Shown: one piece after another, positions 26,874 through 36,475 of the stretch
Layout: each line of letters opens with the position of its first letter
How positions within the stretch are numbered: position 1 is the first letter of the stretch
Notes under the pieces: generated by a model
Told to the model about the DNA's origin: nothing
Database searches by the model: none
Seen by the model: only the letters and a program-made list of their open reading frames with translations
From: Stenoxybacter acetivorans DSM 19021
GTDB lineage: Bacteria; Pseudomonadota; Gammaproteobacteria; Burkholderiales; Neisseriaceae
DNA length: 64,000 nt
Direction: 5' to 3'
NCBI RefSeq assembly: GCF_000745895.1
Contig: NZ_JQKE01000004.1
Span: forward strand, 1-64,000
Position numbers and translations under genes: made by a program

Positions 26874-27293
26874 TCAGAACGGTTTAAAAATCACCAAATA
26901 CAAAGCCGCTGCCATTAATAATACGGGAACTTCATTAAACACACGATACCAGCGGTGGCTGCGCTTGTTTTGCCCGCGCTCAAAGTTTCGCAGCAGTTTC
27001 AGGCAGCCCATATTGTAGGTAAACAGCAGCAAGCCCAGCAGCAATTTCACATGAACCCAGCCGAATGACCACCAGTGATTGACAAACACAACCCACACAC
27101 CCGCGATTAAAGCCAATATGCCCAGCGGTGTCATAAAACGCAGTAATTTTTGTGCCATTACCAGCAGCCGTTGGTACTCAGCACTTGCGGGTGCACTCAT
27201 TGCCAAATTCACGTAAATACGCGGCAGGTAAAACAAACCGGCAAACCACGCAATCACAAAAAAAACATGAATCAATTTCAACCATAAATACAT
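26874..27293 (-). CDS. hemJ: Protoporphyrinogen IX oxidase HemJ
   Basis: HemJ is the membrane protoporphyrinogen oxidase used by many Gram-negative bacteria that lack HemG and HemY; it carries out the step before ferrochelatase in heme synthesis. The 139 residues hold four hydrophobic helices. The N-terminus MYLWLKLIHVFFVIAWFAGLFYLPRIYV carries the conserved His and the FAGLFYLPR signature, and WWSFGWVHVKLLLGLLL and RWYRVFNEVP follow. AAGGAA upstream supports the start. It shares its strand with the YdcF-like gene, 28 bp downstream of that gene's end. Confidence 0.88.
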   Translation of the reverse strand: MYLWLKLIHVFFVIAWFAGLFYLPRIYVNLAMSAPASAEYQRLLVMAQKLLRFMTPLGILALIAGVWVVFVNHWWSFGWVHVKLLLGLLLFTYNMGCLKLLRNFERGQNKRSHRWYRVFNEVPVLLMAAALYLVIFKPF

Positions 27294-27321
27294 AAAAATT
27301 CCTTGATAAATAGCGGTTTAA

Positions 27322-27966
27322 TCACCCATTACGGCGTATAAACTGCTCTGCTAACCGTATCCATTCCAGCCATTGGCTGATCATCAGCAAATAACTTTCT
27401 TCTGCCAGAAATTTCAGCTTGGATTGCCACGTTGTGTAGCGGCTGGTGGTGGTGGGCGACAGCTGGGCGTTAAGTTCCAATATTTTGGCAATATAGGCTG
27501 CCCGCGCCATATGATACGGGTCGCTCACGATAATTATCGACTCAATATTATTGTTTTCTGCCACTTCTTTGGCATTGAGCAAATTTTGATAAGTGTCGCG
27601 CGAAGTGCTTTCGTAAACCATATTGTCTTCAGGCACGCTGTGCTGCAATGCGTAATTTTTACCCACTACCGCTTCACTCAAAAAGCCTGATTTGGGTGTG
27701 CCGCCGGTGAACAATAATTTTTTTACCACACCGTTTTGATGCAGCAAAATGGCGTGATTAATGCGCTCACGAAACACGGGCGATGGTTGCTTATACCACG
27801 CCGCCGCACCCAGCACCACCGCTGCATCAGCAGGTTGTAAAGGCGTTGGGCGGCTGTGATACAGCACCAAAGCCGCGCACACTGCCAAATGGGTGAAAAT
27901 CAGTAATAAGCTGATTTTCAAGCCCAGCCAAACGGCATGTAAAAATCGAGGAAACGGAGATAGCAT
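27322..27966 (-). CDS. YdcF/DUF218-family membrane-anchored protein
   Basis: This protein has one N-terminal membrane helix (LGLKISLLLIFTHLAVCAALVLY) and a DUF218 domain facing the periplasm. Visible signatures are DAAVVLGAAAWYKQPSPVFRERI, LLFTGGTPKSG, ESTSRDTYQNLLNAKEV and IIIVSDPYHMARA. SanA/YdcF proteins are linked with envelope integrity, but the reaction is not established. I prefer ATG 27966 (MLSPFPRFLHAVW, 214 residues); the frame stays open to a TTG at 28029, which would overlap the ArsC-like gene. It lies between that gene and hemJ on the same strand. Confidence 0.8.
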   Translation of the reverse strand: MLSPFPRFLHAVWLGLKISLLLIFTHLAVCAALVLYHSRPTPLQPADAAVVLGAAAWYKQPSPVFRERINHAILLHQNGVVKKLLFTGGTPKSGFLSEAVVGKNYALQHSVPEDNMVYESTSRDTYQNLLNAKEVAENNNIESIIIVSDPYHMARAAYIAKILELNAQLSPTTTSRYTTWQSKLKFLAEESYLLMISQWLEWIRLAEQFIRRNG

Positions 27967-27988
27967 AAAAGGGTTAATATATAAAAAT

Positions 27989-28345
27989 TTAAGGAAGCAA
28001 ACGCTCAAGATGATCCAACGGACGGGCAATCACAGCCTTGCCGCCGTAAACCACAATCGGGCGTTCAATCAGAATTGGGTATGCCACCATTGCCGCAATC
28101 AAAGCGTCCTCATCAGCCTTGTCCAAATGCTGTTCTTGATACACCGCTTCACCTGTTCGCATCATTTCACGGGCAGATTTTACGCCCAATTGGTTCAGCA
28201 GCCGATGAATTTCCGCCTCATCGGGCGTTTCTTGCAAATACGTCCGCAAGCACAGCTGTACATCGTTTTCTTGCGCATATTCTTGCAGCCGCGCCAAAGC
28301 CGCACAGGATTTCGTACAGCGCGGATTGTGATAAATCGTTATCAT
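27989..28345 (-). CDS. arsC: ArsC-family reductase (arsenate reductase-like)
   Basis: This 118-residue thioredoxin-fold protein belongs to the glutaredoxin-coupled ArsC/Spx/YffB family. The N-terminus MITIYHNPRCTKSCAAL carries the catalytic Cys of ArsC in the NPRC.KS motif, and GVKSAREMMRTGE, YPILIERPIVVYGGKAVIARP is the substrate-arginine region of arsenate reductases. I chose the ATG at 28345 for the standard family N-terminus; ATG 28360 and 28366 in the same frame are possible. No arsenic operon surrounds it. It may reduce arsenate or act as an uncharacterised YffB-like protein. Confidence 0.75.
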   Translation of the reverse strand: MITIYHNPRCTKSCAALARLQEYAQENDVQLCLRTYLQETPDEAEIHRLLNQLGVKSAREMMRTGEAVYQEQHLDKADEDALIAAMVAYPILIERPIVVYGGKAVIARPLDHLERLLP

Positions 28346-28452
28346 TGATTTGGTATCCATATCACCCATTTTAAAAGTTATCAATACTGTTTTGGATAAA
28401 GGAAAGGCGGCAAGATACCAGATTTTTCAACTTTTCAACATTAAAAAATGGC

Positions 28453-28469
28453 TTTCAGGCAGCCTGAAA
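28453..28469. other. Palindromic DNA uptake sequence
   Basis: TTTCAGGCAGCCTGAAA contains the uptake 12-mer on the minus strand and a one-base variant on the plus strand. The same 17-mer recurs at 43438-43454, 58026-58042 and 58094-58110, and a 15-base core at 43313-43327. Confidence 0.85.
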
Positions 28470-28547
28470 AATCAATTAACTGCTTCGTTTATCAATGGCT
28501 TTATTCTATAATGTATCGCTTTATCAAAACTTAACTGATTAAGCTGT

Positions 28548-29477
28548 ATGCAAATCTATTTCGGCAGTCTGCACAAACCGTTTTTTCCGCAAGGTGCGGC
28601 AGTAACCATTGGTAATTTTGACGGTGTGCATCTGGGGCATCGGCACATTGCCGAGCGTCTGAATCAAGAGGCGCGCGCACGGGGGTTGGGCAGTGTGGCG
28701 GTGGTGTTTGAGCCGCAGCCGCCGGAATTTTTCGCGGGCAAAAATCAAGGTAAGATGCCGTATCGGTTAACGCCTTTGCGCGATAAATTATTGCTGCTGG
28801 GTGATACCGATTGTTTTGATGCGGTATGGGTGCTGCGTTTTAACCAAGCCTTCGCGGCGATGACGGCAAACGATTTTATCCGCCGTGTATTGATTGACGA
28901 CTTAAATACGCGTTATTTGCTGGTGGGCGATGATTTTCGTTTCGGCGCACAACGCGGCGGTGATTTTGCATTGCTGCGGCAACAAACGGCATTTACTACC
29001 GAAAATACCCCTTCAGTGTTGGTGGCAGATGTGCGCGCGTCCAGCACAGGTGTTCGCCAAGCCTTGGCAAGCGGTGATTTGGTGCGGGCAGCGCAATTGC
29101 TGGGGCATGATTATGTATTGAGCGGTCATGTGAAACACGGCGCGAAAATGGGGCGCGATTTTGGCTGCCCCACTGCCAATATTCATTTGCCGCCGCATCA
29201 CTACGCCATGAGCGGCGTATTTGTTGTGGATGTGTCGTCCGATCATTTTGCACGGCGGCGCGGCGTGGCGAGTTTTGGTTTTAACCCAACGGTGTCGCAG
29301 GGATATTTACAAAAACTGGAAGCACATGTATTTGATTGGCAAGGTGATTTATATGGTCAGCGCGTCAGTGTGCATTTTCTACATAAATTGCGTGATGAAG
29401 TGAAATTTGCCGATTTGGCAGGTTTGAAAACGCAGATACAGGCGGATATGGCGGCGGCAAGGGCGTGGCAGGTGTAG
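28548..29477 (+). CDS. ribF: Bifunctional riboflavin kinase/FAD synthetase RibF
   Basis: RibF converts riboflavin to FMN and then FAD. The N-terminal adenylyltransferase domain (about 12-170) contains VTIGNFDGVHLGHRHIA with the nucleotidyl-transferase HxGH and the later VRASSTGVRQALASGD segment. The C-terminal kinase domain (about 180-305) contains GRDFGCPTANIHLP, VASFGFNPT and LEAHVFDWQGDLYGQRVSVHFLHKLRDEVKF. The 309-residue length is typical. In many proteobacteria ribF is directly followed by ileS; here a RhuM-family gene lies between. Confidence 0.95.
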   Translation: MQIYFGSLHKPFFPQGAAVTIGNFDGVHLGHRHIAERLNQEARARGLGSVAVVFEPQPPEFFAGKNQGKMPYRLTPLRDKLLLLGDTDCFDAVWVLRFNQAFAAMTANDFIRRVLIDDLNTRYLLVGDDFRFGAQRGGDFALLRQQTAFTTENTPSVLVADVRASSTGVRQALASGDLVRAAQLLGHDYVLSGHVKHGAKMGRDFGCPTANIHLPPHHYAMSGVFVVDVSSDHFARRRGVASFGFNPTVSQGYLQKLEAHVFDWQGDLYGQRVSVHFLHKLRDEVKFADLAGLKTQIQADMAAARAWQV

Positions 29478-29541
29478 GGATTGGGCATACCTCATTGTTT
29501 TACCGTGCTTCATTGCAATGACAAACAATTAAATTGAAAAC

Positions 29542-30543
29542 ATGAGCAATCAAATCATTATCTACAACAGTGAAGACGGGCAAACCAAAATAGAATTACA
29601 TCGTTTGAGTGAAACGGTGTGGTTGAGCCAGCTGGAATTGGCGGAGTTGTTTCAAACCAGTAAGCAAAATATTTCCAAGCACATTCAAAGTATTTTTGCT
29701 GAGGGCGAATTAGAAGAACAAGTGGTTGTCAACCAACAGTTGACAACCACTCAACACGGCGCAATGGCAGACAAAACCCAAAGCAAAACTGTGCAGTATT
29801 ACAACCTTGACATGATTTTAGCCATCGGCTATCGCGTTCGTTCCCGACGCGGTGCGGAGTTTCGGCAATGGGCGAGTACCGTGCTGAAAGAATATCTGTT
29901 GGTGGGAGCGAGTTTAAATCAAGACGTTTTGCGGGCGGAAGCGGATTACTTTAAGCAGGTTTTAGCCAAGATACGCGATATTCGCAGCAGCGAGAAAATT
30001 TTTTATCGTCAAGTATTGGATATTTTTGCCACCAGCGTGGACTACAGCGGCAAAAGTGCTGAAGCGCAAGTCTTTTTCAAAACTGTGCAGAACAAAATGA
30101 TTTTTGCGGTAACGGGAAAAACTGCACCTGAACTGATTTTTGCGCGTTTAGACAGCGATAAATTGCATTTGGGTTTAAGTAGTTACCCGAAAAATTATCA
30201 GCACAAAGTTGATTTATCCGTCAGTAAAAATTATTTGAACCAAGCAGAGCTGAATCACTTGAATTTATTGGTGTCCGCTTTTTTGGATACCGCCGAGTTG
30301 CAAGCCGGTAAACGCATTCAAATGACCATGAGCGATTGGATTGCCGAAGTGGATCGTTTTTTAAGTTATCAGCGTGAAGAAATTTTAAACCACAAAGGTA
30401 CGGTTTCTCGCGCCCAAGTCGAGCAAAAAATTGAACAAGAATACCTCAAATACCGCGCTCAACACCCCGACATCAGTGCTGTGGAACAGGATTATGCCCA
30501 AGCGATGAAAAAAGTATTGCAAGAAGTCAAAACCAAGAAATAA
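29542..30543 (+). CDS. RhuM-family protein
   Basis: The 333-residue protein belongs to the RhuM family, named from a Salmonella pathogenicity-island gene and common in accessory regions. The N-terminal part (about 1-115) has the family segments IELHRLSETVWLSQLELAELFQTSKQNISKHIQSIF, a helix-turn-helix-like stretch, and YYNLDMILAIGYRVRSRRGAEFRQWASTVL. The rest is helical, with FYRQVLDIFATSVDYSGKSAEAQVFFKTVQNKMIFAVTGKTAPE. The molecular function is not known. It sits between ribF and ileS, genes that are normally adjacent, so it has probably been inserted. I see no IS ends around it. An exact DUS follows at 30558-30569. Confidence 0.85.
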   Translation: MSNQIIIYNSEDGQTKIELHRLSETVWLSQLELAELFQTSKQNISKHIQSIFAEGELEEQVVVNQQLTTTQHGAMADKTQSKTVQYYNLDMILAIGYRVRSRRGAEFRQWASTVLKEYLLVGASLNQDVLRAEADYFKQVLAKIRDIRSSEKIFYRQVLDIFATSVDYSGKSAEAQVFFKTVQNKMIFAVTGKTAPELIFARLDSDKLHLGLSSYPKNYQHKVDLSVSKNYLNQAELNHLNLLVSAFLDTAELQAGKRIQMTMSDWIAEVDRFLSYQREEILNHKGTVSRAQVEQKIEQEYLKYRAQHPDISAVEQDYAQAMKKVLQEVKTKK

Positions 30544-30636
30544 TCAGTTCATAATACAGGCTGCCTGAAAAACACAAACAAATTTAATTAACCCAAAAAT
30601 CTACTCAATCTCAGTTAAAAAAACAAGAGCCTCAAC

Positions 30637-33417
30637 ATGACCGACTACCGCAAAACCGTTAATCTTCTCGATACCCCGTTCCCCATGCGCGGCGATTTAG
30701 CCAAGCGCGAGGGTGGCTGGCTGAAATCGTGGTATGAACAAAAACGCTATCAAAAGCTGCGTGATGTTGCCAAAGGTCGTCCGAAATTTATTCTGCACGA
30801 TGGTCCGCCCTATGCCAACGGTGATCTCCATATTGGTCATGCTGTTAATAAAATTTTAAAAGACATGATTTTGCGCAGCAAAACCTTGGCGGGTTTTGAT
30901 GCGCCCTATGTGCCGGGCTGGGATTGTCATGGTCTGCCGATTGAACTCATGGTGGAAAAACTGCACGGCAAAAACATTCCCGCCACCAAGTTCCGCGAAT
31001 TGTGCCGCGAATACGCCGCCGAACAAATTGCACGGCAAAAACGCGACTTTATCCGTTTGGGCGTATTGGGCGATTGGGACAATCCTTATCTCACCATGAA
31101 TTTCCAAACCGAAGCAGATATTGTGCGGGTGTTGGGGAAAATTCAGGCAGCCGGATTTCTTTACCGCGGTGAGAAGCCTGTAAATTATTGCATTGAATGC
31201 GGTTCGGCTTTGGCGGAAGCCGAAGTGGAATATCACGACAAAACCTCGTCTGCCATTGATGTGGCGTTTGATTTTGTGGATACCGCCGCATTGCTGAAAG
31301 CATTTGGGCTACCTGAAAACACGGCAAACCAAGTCCGTGCGGTGATTTGGACAACAACGCCGTGGACGCTGCCGGCAAATCAAGCGGTGAGTCTTAATCC
31401 GAACGTGGTTTATCAATTGGTTGCCGCCGGTAAAGATTATTTGGTGCTGGCAAAAGACTTGGCAGAAGCGGCGTGTCAGCGTTATGGCACACCGTACACG
31501 GTATTGGCAGAAATCGATGGCTACACATTGGAAAATCTGCTGCTGCAACACCCGTTTCTGGCGCGGCAAGTGCCGATTATTCTGGGTGAACACGTTACCA
31601 CCGATGCCGGTACCGGTTTAGTCCACACCGCACCCGCACACGGCATGGACGATTACTTGGTCGGTTTGCGCTATCACCTGCCGATTGACAATCCGGTGCT
31701 GAGCGACGGCACTTTCCGCAGCGACACGCCGCTGGTGGCGGGCGTGAACGTGTGGCAAGCCAATGGGCTGATTATTGATGCACTGACGCAGTCGGGTAAT
31801 CTGCTTGCCAACGCCAAATTACAGCACAGTTATCCGCATTGCTGGCGGCACAAAACGCCGATTATTTTTCGTGCCACCAGCCAATGGTTTATCGGCATGG
31901 ATAAAGCCGGCAACAATGGACAAACCCTGCGCAATACCGCCATGCAAGCTGTGGAAGCCACGGAATTCTTTCCGTCTTGGGGGCGGGCGCGGCTGGAAGC
32001 AATGATTGAAGGCCGCCCGGATTGGGTGGTGTCGCGCCAACGCCAATGGGGAACACCCATGACTTTCTTTGTGCATAAAGAAACGGGTGAATTGCACCCG
32101 CGTTCTCAAGAATTGCTGGAAGAAGTCGCCAAACGCATTGAAACCAAAGGCATTGAAGCTTGGTTTTCACTTGATGCCCGTGAGCTTCTGGGCGATGAAG
32201 CCGATGTTTACGAAAAGCTGAAAGACACATTAGATGTTTGGTTTGATTCAGGCAGCACCCACGCCGCCGTGTTAAGACGGCGCGAAGAATTGGCTTGGCC
32301 TGCTGACTTGTACTTAGAAGGCAGCGACCAGCATCGCGGCTGGTTTCAATCGTCTATGCTGACCGGTTGTGCCACAGCCGGCCGTGCGCCGTATAAGCAG
32401 TTGCTCACCCACGGTTTTGTGGTGGACGGTAATGGGCAGAAAATGTCGAAATCACTGGGCAATGTGATTGCACCGCAAAAAATCAACGACACATTGGGCG
32501 CGGATATTCTGCGCCTGTGGGTGGCATCTACCGATTATTCCGGCGAATTGGCAATTTCCGATGAAATCCTCAAACGCGTAACCGAAAGTTATCGCCGCCT
32601 ACGCAATACCTTGCGTTTTCTGCTGGCAAACTTGAGCGATTTTAATCCGATTGAACACGCCGTGCCGCAAGAACAAATGATCAGCCTTGATCGCTATGCC
32701 TTGGTATTGGCGCGGCAGCTGCAAGAAAAACTGGCGGGCGACTACTACCCGCGCTATGCCTTTCACTATGCCGTACAAGAAATCGTGCATTTTTGTGCCG
32801 AAGACATGGGTGCGTTTTATCTTGATATTCTCAAAGACCGCCTCTACACCACCCGCACCGACAGCCATGCCCGCCGCAGTGCGCAAACCGCGCTCTATCA
32901 CATCACCCGCAATCTGGTGCTGCTGATGTCGCCGATTTTGTGTTTCACTGCTGAAGAAGCATGGGACATCATTGGCGGCGGCGAAGAAGACAGCGTGTTG
33001 TTCCACACCCTGCACGACTTTCCCGTTATGCCGGCGGCGGCTGAAGCGGAATTACTGAAAAAATGGCAAGCGGTGCGCAGTGTACGCGATGCCGTAACCG
33101 CCGCCATTGAACCTTTGCGTACTGATAAAGTAATCGGCTCGTCGCTGCAAGCCGAAGCGGTGATTACCGCACCCGAACCTTTATCAGGCTACCTGAAAGC
33201 CTTGGGCAGCGAATTGCGTTTTGTATTGCTGGTGTCTAAAGTGCGTGTGGAAAACGGCACGGAATTGAGTGTAACCGCCGCCGCCAGCCAAAGCGAAAAA
33301 TGTGAACGCTGTTGGCATTACACCGATGACATCGGCAGCCATGCCGATCACCCAACCCTGTGCGCACGGTGTGCAGACAATATTGATGGGCAGGGTGAGG
33401 AGCGGCATTATGCGTAG
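30637..33417 (+). CDS. ileS: Isoleucyl-tRNA synthetase
   Basis: IleS charges tRNA-Ile and edits mischarged valine. The 926-residue class I enzyme shows the HIGH motif at 65-68 ([12 protein letters not shown]), an editing domain (about 190-395, with [18 protein letters not shown] and [16 protein letters not shown]), KMSKS near 602-606 ([11 protein letters not shown]), and the C-terminal zinc ribbon typical of bacterial IleS ([17 protein letters not shown]). ATG 30637 gives the usual [21 protein letters not shown] start. Its last eight bases overlap the following lipoprotein gene. Confidence 0.96.
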   Translation: MTDYRKTVNLLDTPFPMRGDLAKREGGWLKSWYEQKRYQKLRDVAKGRPKFILHDGPPYANGDLHIGHAVNKILKDMILRSKTLAGFDAPYVPGWDCHGLPIELMVEKLHGKNIPATKFRELCREYAAEQIARQKRDFIRLGVLGDWDNPYLTMNFQTEADIVRVLGKIQAAGFLYRGEKPVNYCIECGSALAEAEVEYHDKTSSAIDVAFDFVDTAALLKAFGLPENTANQVRAVIWTTTPWTLPANQAVSLNPNVVYQLVAAGKDYLVLAKDLAEAACQRYGTPYTVLAEIDGYTLENLLLQHPFLARQVPIILGEHVTTDAGTGLVHTAPAHGMDDYLVGLRYHLPIDNPVLSDGTFRSDTPLVAGVNVWQANGLIIDALTQSGNLLANAKLQHSYPHCWRHKTPIIFRATSQWFIGMDKAGNNGQTLRNTAMQAVEATEFFPSWGRARLEAMIEGRPDWVVSRQRQWGTPMTFFVHKETGELHPRSQELLEEVAKRIETKGIEAWFSLDARELLGDEADVYEKLKDTLDVWFDSGSTHAAVLRRREELAWPADLYLEGSDQHRGWFQSSMLTGCATAGRAPYKQLLTHGFVVDGNGQKMSKSLGNVIAPQKINDTLGADILRLWVASTDYSGELAISDEILKRVTESYRRLRNTLRFLLANLSDFNPIEHAVPQEQMISLDRYALVLARQLQEKLAGDYYPRYAFHYAVQEIVHFCAEDMGAFYLDILKDRLYTTRTDSHARRSAQTALYHITRNLVLLMSPILCFTAEEAWDIIGGGEEDSVLFHTLHDFPVMPAAAEAELLKKWQAVRSVRDAVTAAIEPLRTDKVIGSSLQAEAVITAPEPLSGYLKALGSELRFVLLVSKVRVENGTELSVTAAASQSEKCERCWHYTDDIGSHADHPTLCARCADNIDGQGEERHYA

Positions 33418-33880
33418 TGTGGTGTTTAAATATTGGCGGCAGTATATGCAGGGCGGCATTTTGCTGATATTGGGTGCAGTTTTATTGAGTGCTTGCCAGC
33501 CCAAAGCAGCAGATGTTGCCGATTTTCCTTTACCCGCCTTGGGCGCGGCCGTATCACCGCAAGATGCCGCCGCTTGGGTTGGTATTTACCGCGGGCAGCT
33601 GCTTTGTCCCAATTGCGATTATATTGAAGCGCGGCTGGAATTGTTTCCTGACCAACAATACCGCTTTAACAGCCGCTATGTTGGGCGCGTGGTGGGCGAA
33701 TTGCCGCGTGAAATCACAGGACAATTTCACTGGCGGCCGGACGGTTTATTGCAATTAGACCAAGCGGGCGACCGCATGGTGTTTTTTGTGGACGGCAAAC
33801 AGCTGCAAATGCGCGGCGAAGACGGCAAAGCCTATCCTGATGCAAAAGGGAAAGTGTGTGGTTTGGATAAACAGCATTAG
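33410..33880 (+). CDS. NlpE-like outer membrane lipoprotein
   Basis: The 156-residue protein has a lipoprotein signal ([15 protein letters not shown], lipobox LSAC at about 19-22) and an NlpE-type domain beginning [29 protein letters not shown], which contains the CxxC of copper-resistance NlpE. In E. coli NlpE senses surface contact and lipoprotein trafficking defects for the Cpx system; whether this protein does so is not known. ATG 33410 is chosen for GAGGAG upstream; it overlaps the ileS stop by eight bases, so translation is probably coupled. In many proteobacteria lspA, the lipoprotein signal peptidase gene, holds this place after ileS. Confidence 0.85.
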   Translation: MRSVVFKYWRQYMQGGILLILGAVLLSACQPKAADVADFPLPALGAAVSPQDAAAWVGIYRGQLLCPNCDYIEARLELFPDQQYRFNSRYVGRVVGELPREITGQFHWRPDGLLQLDQAGDRMVFFVDGKQLQMRGEDGKAYPDAKGKVCGLDKQH

Positions 33881-33973
33881 TAAATCCCACTATTATATAT
33901 AGTAAAATCAATAAGAAACTGAAAAATATATTGGCATAATTAACTTATTCATTTCAAAGCATCAGAACACTGT

Positions 33974-34046
33974 CATGGCAAGGAGCGAAGCGGCAACCCG
34001 AAAGTAAATCGTGCTGAGTATTTAATTGCTTCGCTCGCCATGATGA
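33974..34046. repeat. Imperfect inverted repeat, REP-like
   Basis: TCATGGCAAGGAGCGAAGC near 33974 is mirrored by GCTTCGCTCGCCATGA ending at about 34046. The wording resembles palindromic repeats with GAGCGAAGCG cores found between genes in many bacteria. The remaining 33881-34153 gap has a short palindrome ACTATTATATATAGT and no gene. Confidence 0.45.
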
Positions 34047-34153
34047 TGTCAGCGGAACGGAATTAACTGCTGTGGCTAAAACCAAAAATAAAGGCTTGAT
34101 TTTGGAAGAAAAGCCCCGCAAAATAAGTTATTATTGATTGCAAGCATGACACC

Positions 34154-35239
34154 ATGACCGACCCCAAAACCGTTGTGTTCGCCATTTTCACCCTGCAAGG
34201 CGGGGGTGCAGAAAAGTTTGTTTTAACCTTAGCACAAGCTTTTGTACAATTGGGTTATCAAGCCCATGTGGTGGCGTTTAAAAAACACATTGACCACGCA
34301 TCCGCCAGCGGCATTCATTGTCATTTTATTCCCTACCGCCCTTTACGCGCTCTGCCCAAAGGGCGCTTGCGCTATTGGCTGGCGGCTCGGCTGTTTGACC
34401 GTCATATTCGCCGCCACATCGGCACGCCCGATTTAATCGTGTCAAACTTATGGCAAGTTGATCAAATTTTACATCACAGCCGTTTGCCGAATATTGTGCA
34501 TGTGCTGCACAACACCACAAGCTTGGATTATCAATTAAATAGCAAGTATCCCAAAGCCAGCATTGCCCAATTGCGTTATGTGTATGGTAAACGCCCGTTA
34601 ATTGCGGTAAGCCGCGGGGTGATGTTGGATTATCAACAATACATTGACGGTCAAGCACGCATCACCACCATTTTGAACCCGATAGCGCGTGAACATATTC
34701 GTCACTTAGCACAAGTCGATAACGTTGCTTATCCATCGCCGTATTTAATTCATGTTGGTAGATTTTCACCACAAAAAGATCACGCCACCTTACTGCGAGC
34801 CTATGCCGCTTCACACCGCCTGATGCCTTTATTATTATTGGGACAGGGCAAAGAAGAGAACAATTGCCGCCGCTTGGTGCAAGAGTTGGGGATTGGTGAG
34901 CAAGTGATTTTCGTAGGTTTCCAAGCCAACCCCTACCCCTTGATTGCTCATGCCTCCGGGTTTGTATTGTCCTCTCGTTATGAAGGCTTTGGTTTGGTGA
35001 TTGCCGAATCTTTGGCATTGGGCATACCCGTGATCAGCACCGATTGCCCGAGTGGTCCCAATGAATTACTGCCGCCGCATTGCTTAGTACCTGTCGGCGA
35101 TATTGCCGCTTTAAGCGCGAAAATGAATGAATTGATGCAAGAGCTGGAACGCTTCAAAACCTCGTTTAACGAAGATTTATTGCCTGAAAAAGTAGCACAG
35201 CGGTATTTGGATTGGTTGCAAACCTGTCCGGTTGCCTGA
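34154..35239 (+). CDS. GT4 glycosyltransferase (copy 1)
   Basis: This 361-residue enzyme has the GT-B fold of glycosyltransferase family 4 and should transfer a sugar from a nucleotide donor in the cytoplasm. The acceptor domain starts FAIFTLQGGGAEKFVLTLAQAF. The donor domain contains YLIHVGRFSPQKDHATLLRAYA, NPYPLIAHASGFVLSSR and the ExxxxxxxE motif EGFGLVIAE, followed by GIPVISTDCPSGPNELLP. It is the first of four related GT4 genes in this locus. Its last 260 bp are nearly identical to those of copy 4 (39171-40289), while the N-terminal halves differ much more. The sugar specificity cannot be deduced. Confidence 0.85.
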   Translation: MTDPKTVVFAIFTLQGGGAEKFVLTLAQAFVQLGYQAHVVAFKKHIDHASASGIHCHFIPYRPLRALPKGRLRYWLAARLFDRHIRRHIGTPDLIVSNLWQVDQILHHSRLPNIVHVLHNTTSLDYQLNSKYPKASIAQLRYVYGKRPLIAVSRGVMLDYQQYIDGQARITTILNPIAREHIRHLAQVDNVAYPSPYLIHVGRFSPQKDHATLLRAYAASHRLMPLLLLGQGKEENNCRRLVQELGIGEQVIFVGFQANPYPLIAHASGFVLSSRYEGFGLVIAESLALGIPVISTDCPSGPNELLPPHCLVPVGDIAALSAKMNELMQELERFKTSFNEDLLPEKVAQRYLDWLQTCPVA

Positions 35240-35311
35240 AAAAATTGCTGACACGCTTACTTTGATTTAACATCAACCTCCAAACCGCTTCTCAATATAG
35301 TCATAACCATA

Positions 35312-36403
35312 ATGTCTTCTCCCTCCTCAGCCTCAGTCGTTTTCGTGATCGCCAATCTGCACGGTGGCGGCGGTGAACGCTTTGTTTTAACCATGGCACG
35401 TGCTTTTGCGCGGCTGGGTTATCAAAGTCATATCATCACCTTTAAACCGCTTGCCGATTATTCCACCGATCAACAAGTGCATTATCACTGTCTGCACAAT
35501 CCACTGGACAAATTCTTGCCCAAAGGCACTTTGCGCTATAGCTGGGCGGCGAGGGTATTGGACAACTATATCCGCCACCATATCGGCACACCTGTTTTGA
35601 TTGTGTCGAATCTGTACACAGCCGACCGTATCTTGCATTACAGCAAACTGCCGAATATTGTTCATGTGTTGCACAACACTCTGTCAATAGAATACAACTT
35701 GACAGCAGACGCAAGCGGCAAACAAACCGCGTTTTTAAAACAGCTCTACGGTAATCGTCCACTGGCGGCGGTCAGCCGTGGGGTGATGGAAGATTATCTG
35801 CACCACATCAATCCCGAAGCACGGGTTAAGGCAATTTTAAACCCGATTGACCGCGATCATATTGTCGCCCAAGCGCAAACTGAAAAGTCACCGTATATGG
35901 GTGGCTATTTAATCAATGTTAGTCGCTTACATGCCCAAAAAGACCATGCCACTTTGATTCGCGCTTATGTCGCTTCTGCTCAAACCTTGCCGCTGGTGCT
36001 GGTGGGCAAAGGCGAAGAAGAAGACAATTGCCGCCGCTTGGTGCAAGAATTGGGCATTGCCGATCAAGTGATTTTCACGGGTTTCCAAGCCAACCCTTAT
36101 CCTTTAATTGCCCATGCCACAGGATTTGTATTGTCTTCGCGCTATGAGGGCATGCCCATGGTGATTTTAGAAGCCTTGACATTGGGAACACCGTTTATCA
36201 GCACCGATTGCCCGAGCGGTCCCAATGAATTATTGCCGCTGCATTGCTTAGTACCTGTTGGTGATATTGCTGCATTAAGTGAAAAAATGAATGAGCTGAT
36301 GCAGGAGCCTGAGCGTTTTAAAATCCCGTTTAATGAAGACTTGCTCCCTGGAAAAGTGGCATTGCGGTATTTGGAATGGGTACGACAATGTGAAGTTACC
36401 TGA
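35312..36403 (+). CDS. GT4 glycosyltransferase (copy 2)
   Basis: The 363-residue GT4 enzyme has the same layout as copy 1: VIANLHGGGGERFVLTMARAFARLG at the N-terminus, a linker with LAAVSRGVMEDY, then the donor domain with ISTDCPSGPNELLP. Its ExxxxxxxE segment reads EGMPMVILE, as in copy 3, rather than EGFGLVIAE of copies 1 and 4, which may reflect a different donor. The stretch at 35968-36060 is nearly identical to 39858-39950 in copy 4. The gene begins 72 bp after copy 1 and ends before a strong hairpin at 36411-36443. Confidence 0.85.
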   Translation: MSSPSSASVVFVIANLHGGGGERFVLTMARAFARLGYQSHIITFKPLADYSTDQQVHYHCLHNPLDKFLPKGTLRYSWAARVLDNYIRHHIGTPVLIVSNLYTADRILHYSKLPNIVHVLHNTLSIEYNLTADASGKQTAFLKQLYGNRPLAAVSRGVMEDYLHHINPEARVKAILNPIDRDHIVAQAQTEKSPYMGGYLINVSRLHAQKDHATLIRAYVASAQTLPLVLVGKGEEEDNCRRLVQELGIADQVIFTGFQANPYPLIAHATGFVLSSRYEGMPMVILEALTLGTPFISTDCPSGPNELLPLHCLVPVGDIAALSEKMNELMQEPERFKIPFNEDLLPGKVALRYLEWVRQCEVT

Positions 36404-36410
36404 AAGCCAA

Positions 36411-36443
36411 GTAATAAAATTCCCTCTTTGGGAATTTTATTAC
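36411..36443. terminator. Hairpin between GT4 copy 2 and higB
   Basis: GTAATAAAATTCCC and GGGAATTTTATTAC form a perfect 14-bp stem with the loop TCTTT. The A/T-rich stem and flanks suit a terminator of the glycosyltransferase transcript. Confidence 0.8.
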
Positions 36444-36475
36444 TATAATATATCTGTTTTCAAAGGTTTAACACA

